A stretch of DNA of 64,000 nucleotides from Blastobasis lacticolella (Eukaryota; Arthropoda; Insecta; Lepidoptera; Blastobasidae). A program made the translations under genes and the position numbers. Under the pieces are notes generated by a model. The model was not told the origin of the DNA. It saw only the letters and a program-made list of their open reading frames with translations, and did not search any database. The stretch spans positions 2,526,563 to 2,590,562 of the forward strand of contig LR990048.1 in assembly GCA_905147135.1 (NCBI GenBank), read 5' to 3'. Shown one piece after another: positions 11,543 through 21,399 of the stretch (position 1 is the stretch's first letter; every line of letters starts with the position of its first letter).

Positions 11543-11949
11543 AATGAGGAGTTTTCCAATAGGTATTTAAGGCATTCCTAACCACTCACTAGATGGCGCC
11601 CCGACAATTTTGGTAATTGATAATCGCTTGAAATAGGTTATTAGCAAACAGGATATAAACACTGGGTACGTTGTATTGGATAATATTATATTTGTCAATA
11701 GTTTTCAACCATTTTAGAGGTTGTAATAATAATGGAACATTGTGCCAATTTCGTTTTTACACTTCGTTCAACCTTTAACAGTTATGTTTATATTAATAAA
11801 CATTTGATGTTTAAGTTTAGTATTAGTTGGCTGCATGAAATCACTACCACCATCATACAGAATATAAAAGGATTACCAACATTGTAGGAGCGCCATCTAT
11901 TGATGCTTTTTGAAACCAATCGACAATACCTACTGGAAAACTCCTCATT
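11543..11949. mobile_element. TIR element (MITE family A), complete copy, about 407 bp
   Basis: The terminal inverted repeats are about 25 bases: AATGAGGAGTTTTCCAATAG at the left and its near-perfect reverse complement ending at 11949. Just inside each end lies a TAGATGGCGC-type word (11588-11600 and, inverted, 11890-11900). There is no transposase reading frame. A second copy at about 29922-30705 has been split by a SINE-1. The target-site duplication is not clear enough to assign a superfamily. Confidence 0.7.
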
Positions 11950-12157
11950 GTAAATTATCTCTGACATTTTAAGTCAGTCTAAAAACGCCAGCTTACAAGG
12001 ATTGTGTGAGCGCCTGGACAACCATATGTCAAAATATGGCGCTGACACAACGGTACATCACGATGTAAACCAAAATTAATATTATTTACCTATGATTGTC
12101 ACTAAGCTATTTACTGTGTTTTATTGAATCGCTCATACAGAAGGCTGACAATAATAA

Positions 12158-12327
12158 AGGCCTTGCCACATACAAAGCTCGGCGCGAGCGCGGCGCGTTA
12201 TTTGCTAGGCAACCATCGCGCCGCGCGATGGTTGCCTAGCAACTATCGCGCCGCGCGATGGTTGCCTAGCAAATATCGCACCGCGCTCACGCCGCGCTCG
12301 CGCCGAGCTTTGTATGTGGCAAGGCCT
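12158..12327. mobile_element. Near-complete palindrome, Harbinger-like MITE
   Basis: The outer arms match for about 38 bases each (AGGCCTTGCCACATACAAAG and its reverse complement at the right end). The centre contains TTGCTAGGCAACCATCGCGC opposite its own reverse complement, with part of this module repeated in tandem. A TAA triplet flanks both ends (12155-12157 and 12328-12330), the target duplication size and sequence typical of PIF/Harbinger. The centre is strikingly CpG-rich for this AT-rich region. Non-coding. Confidence 0.75.
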
Positions 12328-12330
12328 TAA

Positions 12331-12929
12331 ACAAGCTCCCTATGGGGTGCAGACCAAATAAAAATATTGTTAAGTACCTACTATGGCTTACATGACATAT
12401 CTAACTAACACACAATAATGTTGATATGTACCCAAGACTATGAAGTGCTATGCATCTTGTAAAGCACAAACGATTACAAAAAACACAGATTTCGATATTA
12501 ATGTATGCTAATGGTAGCCAAAATCTGACAATCGCAATGTACAAAAAGGTTCAGCAAAAGAAAATCAGTGAATCGGAATCCTAGCAAAAGGAATTCCCAA
12601 ACAACAGTTTTACTCAAAGCTTCCTAAAACGAAATACAAATGTTTTATCGAACGCCACGATAGGGCGTTTACAACGTTACGACTACGACACCAGTTTTTA
12701 TTTTCTAAATTGTCGACGGTGTAAATGAACATCCCACAAATCCAATGAATAAATAACTAGGAATATAGAAACTGTCGAACGTTGGTGGGGTTGGACTCGT
12801 AAACGAGAGATATAATCCGCGTCATGAAAGAATACACTTGTCAAATGGCAGTGGAGGGGATTTCGCGCAGGTAATCGTCTACTAAGCAAGTCGAACCACG
12901 TGACCCGCCAAGTCTCTTCTTATTTGACA
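12331..12929. other. Unassigned DNA, possible degraded SINE-2 head
   Basis: Around 12785-12815 the words GTTGGACTCGTAAACGAGAG resemble the head of SINE-2, but the copy cannot be followed from there to the body that starts near 12930. The rest is unassigned. Confidence 0.35.
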
Positions 12930-13283
12930 CTAGTCGTAACAAACAGTTCGAACCGCAGTACCGCCATGTACCAATAACTCTTTTTTGAGTCATGTACATT
13001 AGTTGAATGCTAACCGATGCTGTTACGGTGAGGGATAACATCGTGATGAATCATGCACATTTAGGCGACTGAATTTGTAACCATGATCTAATCTGGTCCT
13101 GAATGTGTAAATACGATCCAATCTGCTCAGGTTCCCCTGGTAGCAGGGTCACAGAGGTCAGAAGGCAGTTGCTCCACTGTAATTACCTGATCTGCTAAAT
13201 TCTGGATCATGGTCAAGGCGGACCCCGGGCTCTCGTGCGCGAGAGCACAAGGCGTAATGACGCCAAGTTGATTATAATTATTT
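12930..13283 (+). mobile_element. SINE-2 copy
   Basis: It contains AGTTCGAACCGCAGTACCGC, the GTACATTAGTTGAATGCTAA block and the full 3' body (GGTTCCCCTGGTAGCAGGGT, GACCCCGGGCTCTC). An internal stretch around 13085-13115 is partly duplicated (a second 'ATCCAATCTG'). It ends near 13283 with AATTATTTATTATTA. Confidence 0.7.
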
Positions 13284-13790
13284 ATTATTATTGAACGCAG
13301 TGCGTTCATGACGAGTACTATGAGAACGCATAGTAAAGCTATGGATAAACTACTTATTTACGGATCGTGGATCTTAAAATATTTTCTAGTAATTTCTTGC
13401 TACCTACCTTATTTTAATACCACCTACACAATATACACACACAATATTGATTTATAGCAATAGTCCAAGTCAAACGTTTGCTTGAATTTTTACAGTAAGT
13501 TCTTGTAGCAGAACCTTCAGGTACATTGTAAAGAAACCGCAAAGTTTTCTTTAAAGAGCAGCTTTGGTCGTTGATTGTAAACCGCCTCACCAATTTAATT
13601 CAGCTGTATCCGTTGAGTGTAAACCTAACCTCGGACCGTTCGGACGTAATGCTGTTGCGGTGCATCTGCAGTATGCGTTGGCTGTTTTTGACGTATCAGA
13701 ATCGACGGTAATATGAAACTTTTTCATGTCAACATTTTTATTTGCTTGGATTTTTTTTTGGATTTCACAAAATATGATCTGGTGGCAGTT
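13284..13790. other. Unassigned DNA
   Basis: No coding potential or matched repeat. A short 'GAACGCAGTGCGTTC' palindrome lies at about 13293-13307. Confidence 0.35.
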
Positions 13791-13794
13791 TTAC

Positions 13795-13935
13795 CATCTG
13801 AAGCTAGTCGACTGAATTTGGCGAGATGTAATAAGCGCATTAGTGGTCGAGTATCTATATCCAAATCCAGGATTATGGTCAAGGCGGTCCCTGGGCCCCC
13901 TCGCGCAACCGGAATATTAACGCTAAAATGATTGT
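13795..13935 (+). mobile_element. SINE-2 3' fragment
   Basis: It holds the words AAATCCAGGATTATGGTCAA and CGGAATATTAACGC of the family's 3' third. The central body is replaced by a segment (TGTAATAAGCGCATTAG) that recurs at about 18185-18210, so these two copies may form a subfamily. Confidence 0.55.
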
Positions 13936-14004
13936 TTTATTGGAACAAAGCTAATTAAAGGTTTTCAATTTGACTGTTATGGTGAAAAACAAGTTTTATC
14001 TCCT

Positions 14005-14350
14005 TGTAAATAGATGGCGCTGTACTGTACTCTTATGTCTAGCTTGTTCAAAGAATCAGACAGGAGGAGATGTCACTCTTTTCACGTCGTAAATTAAGTA
14101 CAGCTAGCACATGTTGCGAAATGATCATCACCCCGTTAAAACTTGTCCGATTAAGAAAATCTAAACAGTCAATCACTCAATATGATTGGTCCTTGTGTGT
14201 ATGTTTGACATATTAGCACTGGATCTATTGACGACAAGAAAATCTCTTTTCTTTTGAAAACCTCTCATAAGAATAATGATTGCACCATCTATTGACGGCA
14301 ATAAAAACTCCTCTTTTTAATATAATGTTGAAAAGCCTCTCACAACAAAA
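14005..14350 (+). repeat. Degenerate repeat block related to MITE family A / 35.6 kb
   Basis: A TAGATGGCGCTG word lies at 14011-14022. At 14226-14350 an imperfect tandem duplication of about 63 bases shares ATTGACG(A/G)CAA and AAAACCTCTCA-type words. TGATTGCACCATCTATTG near 14277 resembles TGATTGTGCCATCAATCG at 35575. The segment 14350-14600 on the minus strand is a 90-codon open frame without a recognisable domain. Confidence 0.4.
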
Positions 14351-14769
14351 ATGTCGTATCGTAACCGTGTCGTGCCGGCCACAATAAAGGGCCCGCCCTT
14401 ATCTCCGTAGCATGTGTGGAGTGTAACGAGAGCGATGCTATCTAGCCCTGGCGTAATGAAATGCAAACCGGAGTCGGTTTCCTTATTCCACTCATTAATC
14501 TTTGGCTCCTTCTTCTGCGGCCTCCAGCAATTTGCGAGCAGATTTGTCATGATTCCCTGAGGCTTTTTTCCCTCCGACCGCCATACCAAATATTCTGTTT
14601 AGGAAAATGGGAATAAACGTCCCATTTGTTACGGTGACGCGCTCGGCTCGATTTAGATTATTAGTTTTTTTTTAGGTATACTTTGTTTTAGTAGCGACTA
14701 CAGCGGAGGCCCGTGGGGACTAGCTCGTGAGTGAAATTTAGACAGGTATTTTAGTACTCCGAAGTAATG

Positions 14770-15115
14770 AAATAATCTTAGCGTTAATGTCCTGATTGTG
14801 TTCTCGCGCACGATAGCTGCCTTGGTCTTATTCCAAGATTTGGCAGATCAGATAACTACAGTGGAGCGACTGCCATCTGACCTCCGTGACCCTGCTACCA
14901 GGGGAACCTGACCAGATAGAATCATGGTTACAAATTCATTTGCCTAAATTTGCAGGTTTCATCGCGATGTTTTCCCGTACCGCAAGAGCATCGGTTAGAA
15001 TTCAACTAATGTACATAACTCAGAAAAGAGTCATTGGTATATGGCCGCAATGGAATTCGAACTCGGTACCTTGCTTACGAGTCGGATAATCAACCACTCG
15101 GCAACAGGTACTCCT
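14770..15115 (-). mobile_element. SINE-2, near full-length copy
   Basis: The minus-strand head starts at 15115. The box-B-like sequence is at 15052-15062 (GTTCGAATTCC). The complete body, with CAGATAACTACAGTGGAGCG and CCCTGCTACCAGGGGAACCT on plus, runs to 14770. It is one of the best preserved copies and useful as a family reference. Confidence 0.8.
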
Positions 15116-15274
15116 ATTTAAACTAATCGCCTCTAATTTCGAGCCTTTAAAATAAAATACAGAAAATCAATAAAAAATTTACAGAACATAGGCCTCCGTA
15201 CGCTTTTGTGCACGCTATACCCTGATTTTGTGCCTTTTGCAACAATCGGCTCGCCATGACCAGGTTGTGTGTAG

Positions 15275-15390
15275 TTTTCAGGACGATGTTTTAACTCACT
15301 CGGTTAGTGTACAACTAACGTACATAACTCAGAAAAGTTACTCCTCGCCTGCGAGTTGGATACCTTTACCACTAGGCTACTAACGCTCCT
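15275..15390 (-). mobile_element. SINE-2 head fragment
   Basis: Only the head and the adjacent GTACATAACTCAGAAAAG block are present. The body after the GATGTTTT word is missing. It lies about 160 bases from the full copy at 14770-15115 in the same orientation. Confidence 0.6.
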
Positions 15391-15629
15391 TAGTAGGTTC
15401 ACCAAAAGTAAATGTGCCAAAATATCCTAAATGATTTTTTTTGGTTGCGAATATGGGGAATATGGGGAATATGGGCCCAAACCTGTCTGCATACTGATCC
15501 GGATCTTTCCTGAAAGAGTCCCAGAATCGATGAGTAGTAGCAGAAGTAATAGAGAACAGCTGTAGTAGCACATTAACAAAAACAACAGATTAGCGCTAGC
15601 TTAACATCAATACAGAACTACAGGGCTTC

Positions 15630-16075
15630 GATTCTGGTACGGAAATCGTCTCAGTTGCAGTAACATTACAATTGCATCGCATGTCAAACGTGTGATTGTT
15701 ATTGAAATGACAGATGTTGAGTTGCAACTTTCATGAGTTCGAACTTTTCCACATTTCGTTTTTGGTACTTTAGTTGCAATGTGGATTTATATGGCTGTTG
15801 GTACTCCAATAAATAAATAAATTACTAAATTGCATCTTTCTTAGTTGTTAAACTGCCTTCAATTTTGTCAACGAAAACGTGTCAAATGTCGAACTATTAT
15901 TTAACTGCAATTTAAGAGGGATGATGCTGGGACTGACTCGATACCTCGACGTAGTTATAGTAACATCACAGTTACATTGCAACATAATAACAACTGCATT
16001 GCACACCAGAATCCGTACCCAGCGGCGATGTCACTGTTGCAACGTCACTGTGATGAAGCTGTTTAAGCTGTGACT
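15630..16075. repeat. Candidate TIR element with TTGCAATGT-type words
   Basis: GATTCTGGTACGGAAATCG at the left and, inverted, ACCAGAATCCGTACC at the right suggest inverted ends. Internally, many variants of TTGCAGT/ACTGCAA and CATTGCA recur on both strands. An A/T-rich AATAAATAAATAAA patch lies at 15810. Vague relation to 9170-9540. Boundaries and class unproven. Confidence 0.4.
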
Positions 16076-16104
16076 TACAAATATATAAATGAAATCAATC
16101 CCTT

Positions 16105-16345
16105 AATATCCTAGCCGATAGAAAAATTCGGATAACCCCCGACCAAGTTTACATATACTCAATAATTTTCTAAACTACTAAACCGATTTTAATGAAACAA
16201 AGCTAAGAACCATCTCGTTTAAACTGGCTTTTAAATAGAGCAAACCGCATCCAAATCGGTGAATGCATTTAGGAGCTACGATGAACCAGACAGACACACA
16301 TATACACAAAAGCCACAGATACACATGTCAAATACATATTCATTA
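16105..16345 (+). repeat. Dispersed repeat, family R6, copy
   Basis: It begins with GATAGAAAAATTCGG and CCCCCGACCAAG. It continues through AACCGATTTTAATGAAACAA and AAACCGCATCCAAATCGGTG, and ends with GCCACAGATACACA. A partial internal re-duplication (CATTAAACTGGCTTTC) is visible at 16345. A retroposon follows directly. Confidence 0.6.
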
Positions 16346-16384
16346 AACTGGCTTTCAAATAAAGAAAAACACATTAAGAGATTA

Positions 16385-16733
16385 AGAGAGGTAGGGCATA
16401 GCGGGGTATCTCGTTCGAATTGGAGCCGCCCGACTGGGGAAGTACCTCCACCTTACAGAATATCGCAGCTAAATAATACTCTTTTAAATAGTATTGTGTT
16501 TCTGCCGGTGAGTAAGGTTTCCAGTGCTCCATGGGGTGGAGATTTGGGGAACCGTGGCTTTGGCAGTGGAGTGGCATTTGCTTTTTGCTGCCAGAGCAAC
16601 GTGTTATAGAGGTGAGCAACGCATTAGCGATACTCTTGGTGTTGCTAATGTTTATAGGCAGTGGTGACCACTTTCCATCAGGTGGCCCGCTTGCCTGTTT
16701 GCCTATCGTATGACATAAAAAAAAAAAAAAAAA
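16385..16733 (+). mobile_element. Young retroposon with LINE-L4-like tail, copy 1
   Basis: It is about 330 bases plus a poly(A) run (16717-16733). Its last 100 or so bases, from GTTGCTAATGT to GCCTGTTTGCC, match the 3' UTR of LINE family L4 (27366-27425). The first 230 bases are unrelated to L4. An inverted copy at 40795-41138 differs at only about four positions by eye. Tail sharing with a LINE and an A tail fit a SINE mobilised by L4. A clear pol III promoter is not seen (only TCGTTCGAATTGG, a weak box B). Confidence 0.7.
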
Positions 16734-16734
16734 C

Positions 16735-17245
16735 TACCACGCCACAAACAGGCACACATATGCCCAAACCCACACACAGATACGCACGTCAAACATAACA
16801 CCCCTCTTCCAAAAAGAGGGGGTTAAAAACAATGAGCAGTACCCAATAAGAGCGAGCCGCTTAAGGGTGTCATCACCATAAAAGTCACGACACTCGTAAC
16901 ACGGTGCCACGTTAAAAGCGTCCTTTCCGAGTGTCCCAGATTCCGGCAATCAAAGGTTGAATGATAACAATCCAGCTGGAAAACAGAGGTCGGCAAAGTT
17001 AAATGGGGGTAGCCTGAGCGAAGGATTCGGCTTGGGCAGCCTTTTTTAAATAATCCCCGTTCGTAATGCGAGTTTTTGTGGATTTAGCGGCGATAAAGAG
17101 CGAAGTTATTTTAATTTCTATATGAATTAGTTTAGGGAACAAAGTTATTAAATAACTATTAGGTAGGTTGACAGACAAACTGATAATAAATTGATCCTAA
17201 GAGTGTGATCAGATTTCGTGAACACAACGCGAAACACAGGATGTA
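16735..17245. other. Unassigned DNA
   Basis: It starts with an R6-like CCACACACAGATACGCACGT stretch and CCCCTCTTCCAAAAAGAGGG (hairpin-like, 16801-16820), so a degraded R6 end is likely. The rest is featureless. Confidence 0.35.
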
Positions 17246-17246
17246 T

Positions 17247-17357
17247 AACCATGATTCAATCTGGTCAGGTTCCCCTGGTAGCAAGGTCACGGAAGTCAGA
17301 TTTCAGTCACTCCGCTGTAATTATCTGATCTGCCAAATCCTAGATCAGGGTCAAAGC
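17247..17357 (+). mobile_element. SINE-2 central fragment
   Basis: It contains CAGGTTCCCCTGGTAGCAAG and TTATCTGATCTGCCAAATCC. Head and 3' end are missing. Confidence 0.65.
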
Positions 17358-17889
17358 TTTTTGATAAGTAAATAAAGCGTTGTGCAATATCAATTACGAC
17401 AAAAGCACTTAAAGGCCTTAGTTTCGAAAAATAAATTAAAAGAGTTTCTTTCTGAGGTCTCAAGCCACTTCAACTAGTGTAGGGTTAAGTCCTCATATAG
17501 ACTCTAAGCCAGCGCTAGTGACAAAAGGGCCCTGATTACGGCCACAGGGCCCCGGTGGAAGGGCAACAAATTGAATAATTACGTTGGGGCCATTGTCCGA
17601 CGGTGTGTCGATAATCGCCCAGTTGACCCGGTTCCTTTGTCAGCAGTCACTTCTGTAAAATACTCAGTCAATAAGCCTAAGGGCGCGTTTAGACGACACC
17701 AAGGATTTGCGCGACCGACGCGCTGTTACGTGAGTAGGGAGCGGTTTTGGAGCAAAACCAACTCTGTGTCTTTAGCAGATACGTTTAAAATTAGTTTAGC
17801 AAAACGTACACTTGCTCTCGCAACAGACTGGAAACAGAGTTTTGGGCTAGAAATTAGTTAAAATCACTATCAATTATTATAAAAATAAG
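17358..17889. other. Unassigned DNA with a 96-codon open frame
   Basis: The plus-strand frame at 17571-17861 is basic and contains no motif I recognise. Its codons are not set off from the surroundings. I treat it as chance, with low confidence either way. Confidence 0.3.
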
Positions 17890-18155
17890 AGTGTTGGTGC
17901 TCTAATGGTTAAGGAGTCCGAGGTGTAGGTCGTACGCCGTGTACAAATGACTGTTATATGAGTTATGTACATTAGTTGAACCCTAACCGACCCTTACGAT
18001 GAGAGAAAAAAGTTTGGTCAGTTACGTGACGTTAATAGGGGGACCTATTAACTACACGTCAGGTAGTCACAAAGGTCAGATGGCGGTCACTCCACTGTCG
18101 TTATCTTATCTGCCAAATCCAGGATCATGGTCAAGACGGACCCGGACCCCGAATT
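17890..18155 (+). mobile_element. SINE-2, diverged near full-length copy
   Basis: The head GTGTTGGTGCTCTAATGGTT is at 17891, the GTACATTAGTTGAACCCTAA block follows, and the 3' body contains GGTCACTCCACTGTCGTTAT. The middle is rearranged around 18010-18060. The next 55 bases share GCGACTGAATTT and AAGCGCAT with 13805-13840. Confidence 0.65.
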
Positions 18156-18301
18156 TAATGAGTTTCTGAATTCAGGCGACTGAATTTTGCAAAATGTTAT
18201 AAGCGCATACTCTGACAAAATTTATGAGACATGCCAAAACTTAAGTTTATTCACCTGATGACGCGTGTCGACTCATGGCGCGATAAATTTGCTTTGATCA
18301 T

Positions 18302-19470
18302 TGCTGGTATTCTTCCAGAGATACAGCATCACATGTAAAGTTAATTCAACAACATGGTGGACTCGGCATCCGCCAAGTCTCGAGCGTGGCTCTCCCGGCT
18401 TTTTTGGCTTCTGTTCACAGTACGTTATCCCTCGTTGGTAAAATTCTAAGCCCATCATTTAATGATTTCGAGGTAACGTACTTGACCGAAGCCGAAGAAG
18501 CCTGGAAGATGGCTTGCCCTAGCCAAGCTCCTCCTTCCGACAAGGGGTGCCAAAGGCTTTGGGACGATCCAATTTGCCGTCGGGTATTCGAACACCTTTC
18601 CGAGACCTGCCCGTCACCGATCGAGAGGGCTAGGTTACTTGCAGTATCGGAAAGGGAGTCTGGATATTGGCTGCAGGCATACCCATCTATAAACTATGGA
18701 AACCTTTTAGACAATAATAGTTTTAGGTTGGCGGTTGGGCTACGTCTGGGCTGCAACTTAGTTGAACCCCATCGCTGCCACTGCGGCGCTGCAGTGGATA
18801 GCTCAGGGCACCACGGGCTATCATGCTGCAAAAGTTCCGGCCGTCTATCCCGCCACGCCTGCCTGAATGACATAATACGTCGGGCTCTTGCCAGCATTAA
18901 TGTGCCCTCCTCTCTCGAGCCCTTGGGGCTTGTAAGGGACGACGGCAAGAGACCTGACGGGATGTCTCTCGTGCCTTGGGACCTGGGTCGGCCTTTAGTA
19001 TGGGACGCCACATGCGTTGATACTCTAGCGGCGTCCCATGTTGGCTCGACATCTGTGAGGCCAGGCGCGGCGGCCGCATCTGCTGAGACCTTGAAACGCC
19101 GTAAATACGCAAATATCGCTGATAGTTGCGTATTTTCGGCGTTTGCCGTGGAAACTTTGGGGCCGTGGGGCCCTGAAGCTAAAAAGTTATTCGTCAAATA
19201 AAAATCACGTTTAAATCGTTCCACTGGCGAGCGCAGGGCTGGCTCATTCCTCGGCCAACGTATAGGGATAGCCATCCAACGGGGGAATGCAGCCAGCCTT
19301 ATGGGCACCATACCCAGCAGTGGCAGTGATTTAGGGGATATTTGTACATATAGATTTTTAGATTAGGGTTATAGGTTTATTTTAATTTTAGTTAGATAAT
19401 TAAGTTAATTTATTTAGTTTATAATTTGTTTGTGTTGTCCTTTTTAATATATATGTTCCATCTTAAAAAA
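18302..19470 (+). pseudogene. 3' end of non-LTR retrotransposon with CCHC and restriction-like endonuclease motifs
   Basis: A continuous frame runs from about 18302 to a stop at 19199. It starts in a block containing GGLGIRQ, typical of the region after the reverse transcriptase palm. It then has a C-X1-C-X8-H-X4-C zinc-binding motif (about 18776-18826), followed by RPDG, 15 residues from the RPD, and an aspartate in LVWDAT. These spacings fit the CCHC plus PD-(D/E)XK endonuclease of R2/R4/Dong-type elements. After the stop, the usual terminal peptide (containing IAIQRGNAAS) resumes in another frame at about 19206, so a one-base slip in an A run disrupts the end. An AT-rich 3' UTR reaches an A run near 19470. 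The reverse transcriptase is absent: a 5'-truncated, dead copy. Confidence 0.8.
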
Positions 19471-19499
19471 AATTCAACAATCTACTATCAGTTAGGTCA

Positions 19500-19740
19500 T
19501 CAAAACAAGCGCGGCAGCCGCCAAAAATCCCGCGCGGTGTGGCTGCCGCCGGCCCTACTCAGGCGCTCACTCAGGATTTGCGCGGAGCCACACTGAAAGA
19601 TTGCCACTCAACGCCGAATTTGAGCGTAGAGCGGCCATTGTTGTAGCGTGACGCCACCTTTGCGTTTGATCGCAGACAATTATTTTCGGGATTAATCGTC
19701 CTTGGGGCGTTGCGGGGGCTCAGTTGCTTTGTCATTTTAC
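19500..19740. other. Repeat-free GC-rich block, possible conserved non-coding element
   Basis: It is unlike the surrounding AT-rich repeats. A perfect 9-base inverted repeat GCGGCAGCC / GGCTGCCGC lies at 19511-19519 and 19541-19549. TAATCGTCC and GGGATTAATC at about 19690 look like homeodomain-type cores. No frame suggests an exon. Regulatory function is a guess from composition only. Confidence 0.25.
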
Positions 19741-19842
19741 TGTGGGTGTCTTAATAAGGAAGTAAACTTCGAGTAAGTGTAGATAGATAGACAAACACTT
19801 CAATGCGCTTAAAACATAACATTATCAATCACTTACAACAAT

Positions 19843-20145
19843 AATTGTCTTGGCGTTGTTGTTCCGGTTTTGCTCTGACGCACGAAGGCCCAGGATCCGC
19901 CTTGACCATGATCCAAGATTCGGCAGATCAGATAATTACAGTGGGGCGACTGCCACTTGACCTCCGTGACCCTGATGATAGGAAAACCTTACCAGATTGG
20001 ATCATGGTTACACATTCAGTTGCCTAAATGTGCAGGTTTAATGATATTTTCTGCTCACCATCAGAGACACAAACTCAAAAGAGTCATTGGTATATGACAG
20101 GAGTGGAATTGGAACCCCAGGACCTCTCGCTTACGAGTTCGGACC
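19843..20145 (-). mobile_element. SINE-2, near full-length copy
   Basis: All body landmarks are present in reverse order (GATCCGCCTTGACCATGATC, CAGATAATTACAGTGGGGCG, CACATTCAGTTGCCTAAATG). The head is incomplete at 20145, where GACCCCTTA joins unrelated DNA. The TACATAACTCAG block is shortened. Confidence 0.75.
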
Positions 20146-20159
20146 CCTTATCGAATTTC

Positions 20160-20240
20160 ATCAAAATCGGCCCAGTGCTTTAACCGTGCAAGCGTATAGA
20201 CAGACAGATAGTTACTTTATAACCAATTCATAGGACAGGA
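20160..20240 (-). mobile_element. Helitron-type internal fragment
   Basis: TTTCATCAAAATCGGCCCAG and CAGACAGATAG words match the interior of the Helitron-like copy at 54077-54480. Neither terminus is present, and the family link rests on common low-information words. Confidence 0.35.
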
Positions 20241-20249
20241 CAGGACTGT

Positions 20250-21180
20250 ATAACCTGTATTCAAAAAATCTACATTTAAATCTTACCATGCGAAACCGAC
20301 TCAATCCACCGCCAACAAAACCTTTACATTTGTAATACCTCTAAACACAAATCTGCACCCGACCTCTATTGGTCGCACGTCAATTTGATGCATTCGGTAG
20401 CGACCAGCTACTAAATCGGTGCTTTGGCTCGGAAACTTCGAAATGCACTGCATATCAGATTTAAGTGTGTTCAAAGCATGGAAAATTGCATGCTAATTCA
20501 AATGCCACTGGCATGGTGCATGGGCTGTGCATGCGGCCGAGCATATGCGGAGTCGTTCGATGCATCGTTCCATTTGGCTAATCTCGACTCCGCATCTTCG
20601 GCGTTTGGTGCAGCTGTCGTAAAAGATAATACTTAGCTAGGTAGGGTTGGCTGACAGCCGATTTCGGAATTCAGCTTACATATATAGACATAGTCGTATC
20701 TTTATTTGGTGCAAAACATACATACATACATGAAGCTTATGCCTGATCCCACAGTTGGGATTGGCAGGTTTTTAAAATAAATTTTAAAAAACTTGAAACT
20801 AACAATATAAGTACTTAATAAGGTAGAAGGGCGATGTGTCGTCAGACCAAACTGGACCAGCCTTAGCACAATGTTATGAATGGCAGCAGCCAATCACGGC
20901 GCTGGTTTTCATACTGTCATTTTTATATTAGTACTTAGGCTCTACAATTAAATTTATGTTTAATTCGTGTTTCTCATAGACGATGTCGTGAGTATAGTTT
21001 AAGTAGCCAAATTCGGATGCTTATCTTAACAATACTGAATACTGCCCTAAGAGTGGTTTGAGCGCTGTCAAATGAGTACAGTAATGCAATTTTTAAGTTA
21101 AGCATAAGTTAAGGTAGCGAACTGTCAAAACTAAGATTGTTCAAGCCCAAAGACTCAAACACTTAAAATTACTTTTTACT
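20250..21180. other. Unassigned DNA
   Basis: No gene recognised. A 70-codon plus-strand frame at 20424-20636 lies in a less AT-rich block with several CATGC/GCATG words, but no domain is seen. About 20700-20935 has a minus-strand frame of 63 codons, also unrecognised. Confidence 0.3.
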
Positions 21181-21257
21181 AAATATCTCAGAAAAAAGTA
21201 ATTCGGGGCATCTCGCTTACGAATCGGACCCCTTAACCATTAGGCTACTGTTGCTCC
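21180..21257 (-). mobile_element. SINE-2 head fragment
   Basis: Only the tRNA-like head remains (CTTACGAATCGGACCCCTTA on plus). Confidence 0.55.
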
Positions 21258-21399
21258 TAATACTTAGATACATCGACAAATACACACTTCATACTAAAGC
21301 ACCTCTCGTTTTGCGTCAGGGTTTAAAAAAGGGAACAAACTTGTTTTGCTAATCGGCTCTCAAAACTATTCCAGTCTCTACGTCCCCAGCGGGAGATCT

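Noticed and set aside
16259..16713. Overlapping 116-, 81- and 60-codon frames
   Set aside because: They lie in an R6 repeat and the retroposon, and reappear at the inverted copy. Repeat-derived, not genes.
17571..17861. 96-codon frame as a small host gene
   Set aside because: No known motif, no clear promoter or polyadenylation signal, and it lies between SINE-2 fragments. Cannot be supported.
18694..19311. 205-codon open frame on the minus strand
   Set aside because: It overlaps the retrotransposon C-terminus on the plus strand, which has clear motifs (CCHC, RPD...D). The antisense frame has no domain and is a shadow of a GC-rich coding strand.
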